Positions 17,140 to 25,486 are shown, numbered from the stretch's first letter. The stretch: 44,618 nucleotides of DNA from Bacteroidota bacterium (GCA_013285915.1 JABDGS010000023.1:1-44618), one strand, 5' to 3'. Translations and numbers: made by a program. The notes: generated by a model not told the origin, from the letters alone.

Positions 17140-19641
17140 ATGAGCACGAGAAGGGACTTTATTAAAAAAGCGGCTATGCTATCCGGCGGTGTGGGGTTAC
17201 TCGGCACACTGCCACCATCCATTCAAAAAGCATTTGCCATAAACCCACCACCGGGTACTACTTTTTACGACGCGGAACATGTAGTTATATTAATGCAGGA
17301 AAACCGATCATTCGACCATTGCTTTGGCACGTTACAGGGCGTGCGTGGCTTTAACGACCCCCGTGCCGTAACGCTGCCCAACCAAAACCCTGTATGGCTG
17401 CAAACCACCAAAGAAGGCGAAACATATTCACCCTTTCACCTGGATATAAAAAATACAAAAATTACATGGATGGGCTCTTTGCCACACTCCTGGAGCAACC
17501 AAACAGATGCACGTAACCAAGGCAGGCATAACAGGTGGCTTGATGTTAAAAAATCAGGCGATGATGAGTATAAGGAAATGCCTTTAACCATGGGGTATTA
17601 TACAAGGGAAGATATTCCGTTTTATTACGCGCTGGCGGATGCTTTTACTGTGTGCGACCAGCACTTTTGCTCATCGCTAACTGGCACCACGCCCAACCGC
17701 TTGTATTTGTGGACGGGCACTATACGTGAAGAGCAGCACGAAAATTCAAAAGCACAGGTTTGGAATGAGGACACTGACTATGGAGTATGGGCAAACTGGA
17801 AGACTTACCCGGAAAGACTGGAGGAAAACGGCATATCGTGGAAGATATACCAGAATGATATTAGTGTTGATGGCGGCTATGGTGATGAAGAAGGCGCATG
17901 GCTTGATAATTTTGGCGATAACCCCATTGAATATTTTACACAGTACAATGTAAAGCTGAGCGACCGGTATATTAATTATTTGGCGAAGGCGGAGAAAAGC
18001 CTGCCGGTTGAAATTGCGGAACTGGAGAAAAAACTACAGGGTACTACAGCAACCGGGAAAGAATTGAAAGATATGCAGGACACCCTTAAATATAAAAAGG
18101 ACACGCTTACCCATGTGCTTGAAGATAAAAAGGTATACACGAAAGAAAAATATGCGCAGTTAAGCCAGCATGAAAAAAACCTGCACGAAAAAGCTTTTAG
18201 CGATAACCGTAACGACCCCTATTACCGCAACCTTACTACGCACAAATACATGGATGGAATAACGGAGCGCGAGGTAAATATACCCAAAGGTGATGTGCTG
18301 CACCAGTTTAGGCAGGATGTAAAAACAGGGAAGCTACCTACTGTATCGTGGATGGTTGCACCGGAGACTTTTTCTGATCACCCAAGCTCGGCATGGTACG
18401 GGGCGTGGTATTTATCGGAAACGCTGGATATATTAACGCAAAACCCGGAAGTGTGGAAGAAAACAATTTTTATTTTAACCTATGATGAGAATGACGGCTA
18501 TTTTGATCATGTGCCGCCTTTTACAGCACCAAATATGCATGATGCAGGCACGGGCAAGGCATCAACCGGCGTAGATACCTCGGTTGATTTTGTTACGATG
18601 GAACAGGAGATGAAAAAGAAAAACTGGCCGAGAGAATACATGCGTGAAGGCCCTATTGGTTTGGGTTACCGGGTGCCAATGGTTGTTGCATCGCCATGGA
18701 GCAGGGGCGGCTGGGTTAACAGCCAGGTGTTTGACCACACAAGCCCTTTACAGTTTTTAGAAAAGTTTTTGCAAAAGAAAACGGGTAAGGATATAAAAGA
18801 AACAAATATAAGCCCATGGCGGCGGGCGATATGCGGCGACCTAACCACCATTTTCAGGCCGTACAATGGTGAAAAAATTACGACACCCGCCTTTATAGCC
18901 AAAGATGCTTTTGTTGAAAAGATACACAAGGCAAAATTTAAAGAGGTACCGACGGGGTACAAATTACTGAGCAAACAGGATGTAGAGCAAACAAAGCAAT
19001 CGCCGCTATCTTCCGTGTTTATACCAAGGCAGGAAAGTGGTGCACGATCATCCTGCGCGTTGCCTTACGAGATACATGCCGATGGTGCCCTTTCTGCCGA
19101 TAAAAAAAGCTTTGAAATTACCTTTCAGGCAGGTACGCAATCAGCGGGCGTGCCATTTAACGTATACGCTTACCACAAGCAAAACAGCGACGATAACGAT
19201 GCAAATGTAACCACGCGTGCTTATGCAGTAACACCAGGTGATACCATTAAAGATGCATGGCCGGTACAACTTTTTGACAATAATGAATACCAACTGGTGG
19301 TGTACGGCCCTAACGGGTTTATGCGTTCATTCAAAGGCAATGATAACGACCCGCAATTAAGCATTTTGGTTAATTACAATGTGGGTAACATGGGTATTGA
19401 CATAAGTGTTAGCGGCGGCACCAATCAACAGGTTACCGTTGTTGATAACAGTTATAAAACGGCGGCCCAACATTTCAATGCCGGTACAACTAACATTGCC
19501 ACATTTAATGTTGGTAAAAGCTTTGGCTGGTACGACTTTACAGTGAAGGTTGCAGGCAATAACAGCTTTGAAAAAAGGTACACAGGCCGCATGGAAACAG
19601 GTAAGCCCAGCTTTAGCGACCCTGCGATGGGAAGGGTTTAA
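17140..19641 (+). CDS. Tat-exported phospholipase C, phosphocholine-specific type
   Basis: 833 residues. The start at 17140 gives MSTRRDFIKKAAMLSGGVG, a clear twin-arginine signal; the frame extends 15 codons further but lacks sense. Catalytic domain (~40-570): HVVILMQENRSFDHCFG at the start, FDHVPPF and SWMVAPETFSDHP later, the metal/phosphoryl-site blocks of the phosphoesterase family, and FDHTSPLQFLEKF. Two DUF756-type beta-sandwich C-terminal domains follow from about residue 625. The long 833-residue layout is that of bacterial non-haemolytic/phosphocholine phospholipases C. It would cleave phosphatidylcholine or related lipids outside the cytoplasm, either for phosphate or membrane attack. 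Choice of substrate not settled. Single gene. Confidence 0.9.
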   Translation: MSTRRDFIKKAAMLSGGVGLLGTLPPSIQKAFAINPPPGTTFYDAEHVVILMQENRSFDHCFGTLQGVRGFNDPRAVTLPNQNPVWLQTTKEGETYSPFHLDIKNTKITWMGSLPHSWSNQTDARNQGRHNRWLDVKKSGDDEYKEMPLTMGYYTREDIPFYYALADAFTVCDQHFCSSLTGTTPNRLYLWTGTIREEQHENSKAQVWNEDTDYGVWANWKTYPERLEENGISWKIYQNDISVDGGYGDEEGAWLDNFGDNPIEYFTQYNVKLSDRYINYLAKAEKSLPVEIAELEKKLQGTTATGKELKDMQDTLKYKKDTLTHVLEDKKVYTKEKYAQLSQHEKNLHEKAFSDNRNDPYYRNLTTHKYMDGITEREVNIPKGDVLHQFRQDVKTGKLPTVSWMVAPETFSDHPSSAWYGAWYLSETLDILTQNPEVWKKTIFILTYDENDGYFDHVPPFTAPNMHDAGTGKASTGVDTSVDFVTMEQEMKKKNWPREYMREGPIGLGYRVPMVVASPWSRGGWVNSQVFDHTSPLQFLEKFLQKKTGKDIKETNISPWRRAICGDLTTIFRPYNGEKITTPAFIAKDAFVEKIHKAKFKEVPTGYKLLSKQDVEQTKQSPLSSVFIPRQESGARSSCALPYEIHADGALSADKKSFEITFQAGTQSAGVPFNVYAYHKQNSDDNDANVTTRAYAVTPGDTIKDAWPVQLFDNNEYQLVVYGPNGFMRSFKGNDNDPQLSILVNYNVGNMGIDISVSGGTNQQVTVVDNSYKTAAQHFNAGTTNIATFNVGKSFGWYDFTVKVAGNNSFEKRYTGRMETGKPSFSDPAMGRV

Positions 19642-19943
19642 GAAATTTACAGTTTAAAGTTTCGAGTTTAAAGTTAAAAACAAACGGGTGATGACTTGTG
19701 CCACCACCCGTTATCCCGTGTGTTTCACCCCGCAATCAAACTGCTGTTATTTTATAATTTCTTTCCTTTTTGCAAATTGAACTTTATTAGCTATATTGTT
19801 TTTGCAGCTAATAAAGGGTTTGCTATACCATAGCGAACAATCAGCTTTAACCTAAAAAAGCCATCATTCTGTAAAAAGTACGCAATGAAGATAAAACTTT
19901 AAACTAAAAACAATTAATAAAAAGGATTATTTATTTTTAAACT
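19642..19943. other. Intergenic region with short repeats and two inverted repeats
   Basis: No gene seen. From 19646 to 19680 there are near-direct copies of AGTTTAAAGTT. At 19683-19712 an 8-bp stem AACGGGTG/CACCCGTT may end the phospholipase transcript weakly. At 19782-19816 a perfect 11-bp inverted repeat lies about 130 bases before the Nudix regulator gene. Confidence 0.5.
19782..19816. promoter_or_regulatory. 11-bp inverted repeat upstream of the Nudix regulator
   Basis: CTTTATTAGCT pairs with AGCTAATAAAG across a 13-base spacer. Since the next gene encodes a DNA-binding Nudix-type regulator, this is a reasonable candidate autoregulatory operator. The spacer is long for a simple dyad, so a hairpin is equally possible. 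Confidence 0.35.
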
Positions 19944-20720
19944 ATGAACAGCCAGGAAGAAGTGAAAAATTTTATTACAAACGGGCACAAAGTATATTTA
20001 AAGCACCTCTCAATTGATTGTGTGATTTTCGGCTACCATGAGCACCAGTTGAAAGTATTGCTGCTAAAAAATAAAGGTGGTTACTGGAGTGTAGCAGGCG
20101 GGTTTATTAAACACGAAGAAACCCTGCAGGAGGCCGCGACGAGGATATTGGCAGAAAGAACGGGGCTGGACAAGCTTTTTCTGCAGCAGTTTCAAACATT
20201 TGGTGAGCCGGGCCGCTCAATAAGAACAGACGAGCAGGTAAAAGCCCTGTCTGACATAGCGAAGGCGCCTATTGCCAAAAACCACTGGTTGCTTGAGCGT
20301 ACCCTGTCGCTGGGGTATTACGCTGTAACTGAATATTCAAAAGTTAATCCTAAAGCAGATTATTTCTCAGAAACAAGCGAGTGGCGCGATATTGATAACC
20401 TGCCGCCTATGGTATTTGACCATAAACTTATAGTAACTGAAGCCCTGAAGGCGTTGCGGATGCAAATTTACCACCAGCCCATAGGATTTAACCTATTGCC
20501 CGAGAAATTTACTTTGCCCGAAATACACGACCTGTATGAAACGATACTTGGTAAAAAACTTGACCGCAGAAACTTTCCAAAAAAACTGATGGCGCTTGGC
20601 CTTATTAAAAAATTGGACGAGCAAAAAAAGATCGGTGCACACCGCAGCCCTTACCTGTATAAGTTTGACAAAAGACGATATGATAAAGCGCTGAAAGAAG
20701 GGATTGTACTAGCCTTTTAA
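19944..20720 (+). CDS. NrtR-like regulator: Nudix domain plus winged helix
   Basis: 258 residues. Residues ~15-165 are a Nudix fold and ~180-258 a winged-helix DNA-binding domain (LYETILGKKLDRRNFPKKLM, then LGLIKKLDE). This layout belongs to the NrtR/AraR-like family, in which the Nudix part senses a nucleotide or sugar ligand. The Nudix box at 53-75 starts correctly (G53, E59, R67) but position 68 is I instead of E and position 72 is R instead of E, so the two metal-coordinating acids of the REUXEE core are damaged. Hydrolysis is therefore unlikely and it should be a ligand-responsive repressor. Its ligand and targets cannot be read here; PhzF-like and phospholipase genes flank it. Confidence 0.85.
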   Translation: MNSQEEVKNFITNGHKVYLKHLSIDCVIFGYHEHQLKVLLLKNKGGYWSVAGGFIKHEETLQEAATRILAERTGLDKLFLQQFQTFGEPGRSIRTDEQVKALSDIAKAPIAKNHWLLERTLSLGYYAVTEYSKVNPKADYFSETSEWRDIDNLPPMVFDHKLIVTEALKALRMQIYHQPIGFNLLPEKFTLPEIHDLYETILGKKLDRRNFPKKLMALGLIKKLDEQKKIGAHRSPYLYKFDKRRYDKALKEGIVLAF

Positions 20721-20732
20721 GGTTTGTTATGG

Positions 20733-20820
20733 TAAGATTGCAGATTGACGATTGCGGATTGCAGATTGGAATTGCGGTCGTGCAAATCTTTCCTCCTTCA
20801 CTCGACAATCTGCAATGGGC
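20733..20820. repeat. Interspersed repeat family B (GCAGATTG units)
   Basis: Units of ATTGCAGATTG and ACGATTGCGGATTG occur in tandem at 20733-20770, and an inverted partial copy ACAATCTGCAATGG at about 20805-20818. They fill the gap between the Nudix regulator and the converging PhzF-like gene. The units resemble repeats often seen between Bacteroidota genes; a hairpin in the two converging transcripts is possible. Confidence 0.7.
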
Positions 20821-20836
20821 TGCTTTTCGATTCTTA

Positions 20837-21628
20837 CTAAACAAAGCATTCCCCTTTCATATAAGTAACCGCTCCACCGCTTATATACACCCTATCACCC
20901 TTTAACTCACAGGATAAATGCCCGCGGCGCTTTGATAACTGTATTGCTTTTAATGGATTTTTTTGCAATTGACCTGCCCAATAAGGTGTGAGGGCTGTAT
21001 GTGCCGAACCAGTAACAGGGTCTTCATCTATGCCCACCTGCGGGGCAAAAAAACGGGAAACAAAATCGGCTTCATCCCCTTTTGCGGTAACAATCACTCC
21101 CCTCCCACCAGTTTTAGCCAGGGCTTTCAGGTCGGGTGACACAGCCTCTACATCTTTTTGCGACGGCAGCACCACCATATAGTCAAACGACGTTTGAAAT
21201 ATTCCAGCATCCGGCACGCCCAATGCTTCCAGCAAACCAGCCGGCGCTTCAGCTAAAGCTTTCAGGTTACTATCAACAGGAAAATCCAGCGTGTACATGC
21301 CCTCTGTATTGCTGTATACTTTAAGTATTCCGCTAAGAGAATCGAAAGAAATCTCATTGCCTGTATAGCCAAGCTGCGTGTAAAATACGTGCGCCGTTGC
21401 CAGCGTGGCATGGCCGCACAATGCTACTTCTGCCCCAGGTGTAAACCACCGGATGCGGTACCGGCCATTTTCATTTACAATAAAAGCCGTTTCGGCAAGA
21501 TTATTTTCTGCGGCAAGGTTTTGCATCAGCTCGTCAGGCAGCCATTCTTCAAGCGGGCAAATAGCCGCAGGGTTACCACCAAAAAGTTTGCTTGTAAATG
21601 CGTCTACAACATATACAGGTAATTTCAT
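20837..21628 (-). CDS. PhzF-family isomerase/epimerase-like enzyme
   Basis: 263 residues of the PhzF fold: two alike halves of a diaminopimelate-epimerase-like barrel. The catalytic acid is E46 in ENNLAETAFIV. Signature blocks are VDAFTSKLFGGNPAAICPL, ALCGHATLATAH and DEDPVTGSAHTALTPYW. Despite the name, most members outside phenazine clusters have no known substrate, and no phenazine genes are near. The start at 21628 fits MKLPVYVVDAFT. It lies between the Nudix regulator and an RBBP9-like hydrolase with short gaps. Confidence 0.9.
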   Translation of the reverse strand: MKLPVYVVDAFTSKLFGGNPAAICPLEEWLPDELMQNLAAENNLAETAFIVNENGRYRIRWFTPGAEVALCGHATLATAHVFYTQLGYTGNEISFDSLSGILKVYSNTEGMYTLDFPVDSNLKALAEAPAGLLEALGVPDAGIFQTSFDYMVVLPSQKDVEAVSPDLKALAKTGGRGVIVTAKGDEADFVSRFFAPQVGIDEDPVTGSAHTALTPYWAGQLQKNPLKAIQLSKRRGHLSCELKGDRVYISGGAVTYMKGECFV

Positions 21629-21742
21629 AATCCTATCTCCAGAGTCAAAACAAAAGTTTAAAATATTTTGTCACCCGCAATATACAACGAAGGTACTCCG
21701 GCACACATCCGCTTATAAATAGTTTCTTAAAACGAAAATTGG

Positions 21743-22279
21743 CTATGCCTCCAGCATGTGTAAATATTGCAAGCCATCATTCCAGTGGCCAAAACCGGCA
21801 GCAACATTTATATGTCCGGCACTGCCAATATTTATCAACTGACTGCCCCAGCAGGCCGCAAAATATTCAGCGCGGTCAAGCGTAACATAGTAATCATCGT
21901 CACTTGCAATTACAATTGAGGGGAACGGCAGTTTATCCAGTATCATTGGCTTAAAGCCAGTGGTGCCCGGCGGGTAGGTATCAGCTTCCGTATCGCTTGG
22001 GGCAACCAGCAACGCGCCTTTAATAACCCTGTTATATTTTTTTGCCCATGCTGCAACAGTGGTGTTAGCAAGGCTATGCGCAACAAGAATAACATTTTGC
22101 AGATCGTGTTTGGTTACAGCGGCATCTATAGTGGTTATCCATTCGTCGCATACCGGCGCATCCCAACTGCGCTGTTCTACACGCTCAAAACCATGGTTAT
22201 TTTGCCAAAGTGTTTGCCAGTGCCCGTCGCCGGAATTACCCAGGCCGGGAAGTATTAAAACAGTTGAATTAAACTCCAT
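21743..22279 (-). CDS. RBBP9/YdeN-family alpha/beta hydrolase
   Basis: 178 residues. Start at 22279 gives MEFNSTVLILPGLGNSGDGHW; the frame begins ten codons earlier in unlikely sequence. Blocks: N-terminal ILPGLGNSGDGHWQTLW, nucleophile S69 in VAHSLANTTV, acid in IVIASDDDYYV (D127-D129) and base H156 in GSAGHINVAAGFG. This is the compact serine-hydrolase family with unknown natural substrates. Cytoplasmic, no signal peptide. Same strand as the PhzF-like gene, 114 bases upstream of its start, so cotranscription is possible but not clear. Confidence 0.88.
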   Translation of the reverse strand: MEFNSTVLILPGLGNSGDGHWQTLWQNNHGFERVEQRSWDAPVCDEWITTIDAAVTKHDLQNVILVAHSLANTTVAAWAKKYNRVIKGALLVAPSDTEADTYPPGTTGFKPMILDKLPFPSIVIASDDDYYVTLDRAEYFAACWGSQLINIGSAGHINVAAGFGHWNDGLQYLHMLEA

Positions 22280-22412
22280 CCAGTTAGTGTTTTGCCGGCA
22301 AATTAGCAAACAAAAGCCTATTCAATACATCTTCATCTATCCAAATTCCTGCCTCGTCTACTAAATGGTGCTTAAAACTGATACAGTTTGTAGTTTGCAG
22401 TAATTACAGCGA

Positions 22413-22435
22413 TTATTACCTTAATGCCGTAATAA
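22413..22435. promoter_or_regulatory. 7-bp dyad just before the LytS start codon
   Basis: TTATTAC and GTAATAA flank a nine-base loop, five bases before the GTG start of the sensor kinase. It may hide the ribosome entry or bind a regulator. The stem is weak in GC, so confidence is low. Confidence 0.3.
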
Positions 22436-22440
22436 ATATA

Positions 22441-23448
22441 GTGCACATCAGAAAATCATACTTTACCGCGGGTATTCACATACTTGTCTGGCTGCTATTT
22501 TTTATAATAGCAGCCATAATATTTAACGGTATTAAAACCGCGACCGGCCTGCCGCCTAACTACTTTTTTTACACAAATATTTACCACGTTGGTTTGTTTT
22601 ATTTAAATGCTTATTTTCTCTTCCCCAGGTTTGCTACGCGTAAACGGTGGCCTTTATATCTATTATCAATAGTGGCTTTAATTGCATTTTCATTCTATGC
22701 TAAACTCTTTGTTTTACAGCTTAATGATGCCGGGTTTACCATTACACATATAAACCTGCGGTTTTTAATTTTTCCACCTGTGCCGTTTATTATTGCAGGT
22801 ATAATTTTGCAGGTAATTACCCGGCGCGTGCATGCGGAAAGGTTGCAAAAAGAGCAGCAGGCAGCGCGGCTTGCAACAGAGCTTAAGTTTTTGCGCAACC
22901 AGGTTAGCCCGCATTTTTTATTTAATATGATGACCAATATGGTTGCTTTGGCAAGACAGAAATCTGATTTGCTTGAGCCGTCATTAATGAAGCTTTCAGA
23001 CCTGCTGCGGTATATGTTATATGAATCGGAAAACGACAAGTTTACCATTGCAGATGAGGCAGCCTACCTAAAGAGTTATATTGAATTGCAACACCTGCGC
23101 TTTGGTGATGATGTGAATGTGCAGATGCAAATTGACAATAAAGACCCCGGGTGTTTTATTGAGCCTATGCTGCTGATACCCTTTGTTGAGAATGCCTTTA
23201 AACATGGCATTGGCATGGTGCATAACCCCTACATACATATTTGCTTAACAGTTAAAGAACAACAGCTTTATTTTAGCGTTATTAACCGGTACAGCAAACA
23301 TAACAATGCAAAAGACAAAAGCCCGGGCATTGGGCTTGAGAATGTGAGGAACAGGCTGCAACTGTTATATGCAGGCAGATACACATTTACTATAAAAGAC
23401 AAGGACAGCATTTTTAAAACCGAATTAAAACTTGACCTTACGTGCTAA
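22441..23448 (+). CDS. LytS-type sensor histidine kinase
   Basis: 335 residues. Four hydrophobic segments occupy residues ~7-125 (IHILVWLLFFIIAAIIF, HVGLFYLNAYFLF, YLLSIVALIAFSFYAKLFVL, PPVPFIIAGIILQVI). A short coiled helix leads to the His-kinase domain with H158 in RNQVSPHFLFNMM, and the ATPase domain has a VENAFKHGIG N-box and GIGLENVRNRLQLLY. The start is GTG at 22441. The last codons overlap the regulator's start (GTGCTAA), so the two are translationally coupled. This membrane sensor class of the Bacteroidota responds to unknown signals and pairs with LytTR regulators. Confidence 0.93.
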   Translation: MHIRKSYFTAGIHILVWLLFFIIAAIIFNGIKTATGLPPNYFFYTNIYHVGLFYLNAYFLFPRFATRKRWPLYLLSIVALIAFSFYAKLFVLQLNDAGFTITHINLRFLIFPPVPFIIAGIILQVITRRVHAERLQKEQQAARLATELKFLRNQVSPHFLFNMMTNMVALARQKSDLLEPSLMKLSDLLRYMLYESENDKFTIADEAAYLKSYIELQHLRFGDDVNVQMQIDNKDPGCFIEPMLLIPFVENAFKHGIGMVHNPYIHICLTVKEQQLYFSVINRYSKHNNAKDKSPGIGLENVRNRLQLLYAGRYTFTIKDKDSIFKTELKLDLTC

Positions 23449-24143
23449 ACTGCATTGCGGTAGACGACGAAAAACTGGTACTTGACCTGCTGGTGGATAA
23501 TATACAGCAGGTGCCTTTTTTGCATTTAACTGCAAGGTGTAAAAATGCGCTGGAGGCCGCGGATATTTTACATAAAGAGAAAATTGACCTGATATTTTTG
23601 GATGTACAAATGCCGGGGCTTAACGGGCTGCAGTTTGTGAAAAGCCTGCAGCACCCGCCTATGGTGGTTTTTGTTACTGCATATAAGCAATATGCGTTTG
23701 ATGCTTTTGATTTAAACGTGATTGATTACCTGTTAAAGCCAGTTTCGTTTGAGCGGTTTTTGAAGGCCTGCAATAAAGCAAATGAGCTATCCAATCTTAA
23801 ACAAAAGGAAAGCAGCAAAGAAGAAAAACCCGGTTATTTTTTTGTATATGTTGAATATAACCTTGTTAAAATTTCTATTCCTGATATCGTATATATCGAA
23901 GGAATGAAAGACTATATAAAAATATTCCTTGCCAACACTACGCGGCCTGTTATTACAAAAATGAGCATGAAGGCCATTGAAGAAAAGCTTTTGCCTTACC
24001 GCTTTGTACGCACCCATAAATCGTACATTATTGCAGCAGATAAAATACAGGCTGTTAAGCGAGACCTTATTGCCATTGGCAATACTGAACTGCCGCTTAG
24101 CGATATTTACAAGGCCAACCTTGAAAAAATGTTGCCGAGATAG
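23442..24143 (+). CDS. LytTR-family response regulator
   Basis: 233 residues. The receiver domain (1-120) has AVDDEKL, phospho-acceptor D54 in LIFLDVQMPGL, T in FVTAYKQYAFDAF and K in DYLLKPVSF. The LytTR DNA-binding domain covers ~135-233 (VKISIPDIVYIEGMKDYIKI, then YRFVRTHKSYIIAADKI and GNTELPLSDIYKANLEKM). It starts with GTG inside the end of the kinase gene. It binds direct-repeat sites as a dimer. The membrane proteins immediately downstream are likely candidates for its control, though the leader of those genes shows no clear direct repeat. Confidence 0.93.
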   Translation: MLNCIAVDDEKLVLDLLVDNIQQVPFLHLTARCKNALEAADILHKEKIDLIFLDVQMPGLNGLQFVKSLQHPPMVVFVTAYKQYAFDAFDLNVIDYLLKPVSFERFLKACNKANELSNLKQKESSKEEKPGYFFVYVEYNLVKISIPDIVYIEGMKDYIKIFLANTTRPVITKMSMKAIEEKLLPYRFVRTHKSYIIAADKIQAVKRDLIAIGNTELPLSDIYKANLEKMLPR

Positions 24144-24215
24144 TCTTCACAGTTCGGCTTTACGTCTATCCATGTAACCTTATACTATATTCTACGACAA
24201 CATTTTTTGAAGGGC

Positions 24216-24236
24216 ATAATAGTTTTGAGCTATTAT
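24216..24236. promoter_or_regulatory. 7-bp dyad upstream of the DUF4386-like gene
   Basis: ATAATAG and CTATTAT flank seven bases, 20 bases before the start codon. Possibly a hairpin or control site between the regulator gene and the next gene; weak. Confidence 0.25.
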
Positions 24237-24255
24237 TTCACTACAAAAAAATGTT

Positions 24256-24966
24256 ATGCTTACAACACAAACATCACCATTGGCCTACCGTGGGCCATCA
24301 ACGGGTGCGCTTGCAGTAGTGTCGTTTGCCCTTTTTGCTGCCAGCCTGGTTATATCTGGTGTTATGACGAATGGCACAGCTATACCCACTTTAAACACAC
24401 CAGCAGAACAGGTGCGCGATTATTACCTGCACTTTAGCAATGTTATTAAGTTTAATGCCATGCTGCAGTTTGCATCAGCAATACCGCTTGGCATTTTTAC
24501 TGCTGCCATTACAAACAAACTTCAGTTTCACGGTGCAAGGGTTGCCGGTGTTAACATTGCTACGTTTGGCGGTTATTCAGCCTCTTTGTTTATTGCTGTT
24601 TCGGCGCTTTCAGGTTGGGTGTTAACATATCCCGGTCTTGTTAACGATTTGGCTGTGATGCGAAGCTTTCAGCTTTTTCAATTTATTACGGGCGGTGTTG
24701 CACACGTAGTTTTGCTTGGCTTGCTGCTGGCGGGCGTTTCCATACCATCGCTGTTTTTAAAGCTTGTACCAAAGTGGCTGGTATGGCTTGGTATGGTAAC
24801 TGCGGTATTAGCAGAGCTTTCTACATTAAGCATGTTTTTTCCGCAATTGTTTGTTCTCATTCCGCTGGGGCGCTTTCCTGCATTTATCTGGATGATAGGC
24901 GCAGGCTTTGCTATGCCATCAAAAAAGAAATCTATTACAACAGCAATTGCGGAAGCCATCTCGTAA
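24256..24966 (+). CDS. Multi-pass membrane protein, DUF4386-like
   Basis: 236 residues with about six hydrophobic segments: ~18-40 (GALAVVSFALFAASLVISGVM), ~70-88, ~98-120, ~140-162, ~170-190 and ~198-222. A polar loop with TPAEQVRDYYLHFSN lies between the first two. The topology and the GxxxS/G-rich helices resemble the DUF4386-type proteins common in Bacteroidota, but I do not claim the family firmly and function is unknown. It starts 112 bases after the LytTR regulator and probably follows it in transcription. Confidence 0.7.
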   Translation: MLTTQTSPLAYRGPSTGALAVVSFALFAASLVISGVMTNGTAIPTLNTPAEQVRDYYLHFSNVIKFNAMLQFASAIPLGIFTAAITNKLQFHGARVAGVNIATFGGYSASLFIAVSALSGWVLTYPGLVNDLAVMRSFQLFQFITGGVAHVVLLGLLLAGVSIPSLFLKLVPKWLVWLGMVTAVLAELSTLSMFFPQLFVLIPLGRFPAFIWMIGAGFAMPSKKKSITTAIAEAIS

Positions 24967-24996
24967 CTCATTCTTATACTATCAAAATTAAGTTTT

Positions 24997-25251
24997 ATGC
25001 CTATTGTATTTTTTGTATTATCACGAATATTATTTGCAGCCTGTATGGTTTTTATTATTGGTTATGTATTTGGCGGGTTCTCAAAAAAGCCGGTGCTTAC
25101 AAGGTTTGCCAGAATATCAACTATCCTGGTAATTGTTTTATTTATTTCAACAGGGGTTTTCTTTTTTCGCGCCGGTGGGTGGCGGCATGACAGGTACCAC
25201 CATGATGGATATTGCCGGTATAACGAGAAGGATTCGGTGATACACCGGTGA
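24997..25251 (+). CDS. Small two-helix membrane protein
   Basis: 84 residues. Two hydrophobic helices (about 4-26 and 42-60) are followed by a short tail rich in H, Y, D and R (GGWRHDRYHHDGYCRYNEK), which could bind a metal or heme-like ligand or interact with phosphate. It is 30 bases after the preceding membrane-protein gene on the same strand. It has no close named family known to me. The tail is the only distinctive part. Confidence 0.6.
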   Translation: MPIVFFVLSRILFAACMVFIIGYVFGGFSKKPVLTRFARISTILVIVLFISTGVFFFRAGGWRHDRYHHDGYCRYNEKDSVIHR

Positions 25252-25271
25252 GTTTGGTTAGAAAAAAGGGA

Positions 25272-25364
25272 TTAACCACAGAGGACGCGGAGTTGAAGAA
25301 ACACAGAGGGTATGGAGAAGGAAATGCTCCGGCCAAACTTCATAAAAAACGAACTCTGTGTTAA
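25272..25364. repeat. Interspersed repeat family D (ACAGAGG motifs)
   Basis: AACCACAGAGGACGCGGAG and AAACACAGAGGGTATGGAG stand in direct order at 25272-25319, and the inverse ACTCTGTGTTAA appears at 25352-25363. The ACCACAGAGGACACAGAG type is a familiar intergenic filler in several bacterial phyla. An additional inverted pair AAGCCGG/CCGGCTT (25363-25407) follows. Confidence 0.65.
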
Positions 25365-25469
25365 GCCGGGGTAAATTAAAAATTCGTACAATTGCTTCTC
25401 CGGCTTTACGTAGTAAGGCACTAAAATGCTCTATTAAATTTATCGATCAAAGTTTAATAAAAGGCATAA

Positions 25470-25486
25470 ATTGTATTCAATACAAT
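25470..25486. promoter_or_regulatory. 17-bp perfect palindrome upstream of the GMC operon
   Basis: ATTGTATT-C-AATACAAT is an exact dyad of eight bases each side. It stands ten bases before the ATG of the small subunit, over the expected promoter. That position and symmetry are what one expects of a repressor operator. Confidence 0.5.

Noticed and set aside
20733..20820. Possible CRISPR or tandem array at the GCAGATTG units
   Set aside because: The units are degenerate, a few bases apart and include an inverted copy; this is an interspersed repeat.
20837..21628. Phenazine biosynthesis locus suggested by the PhzF-like gene
   Set aside because: No phzA, phzB, phzD, phzE or phzG relatives are nearby; PhzF-like proteins are widespread without phenazines.
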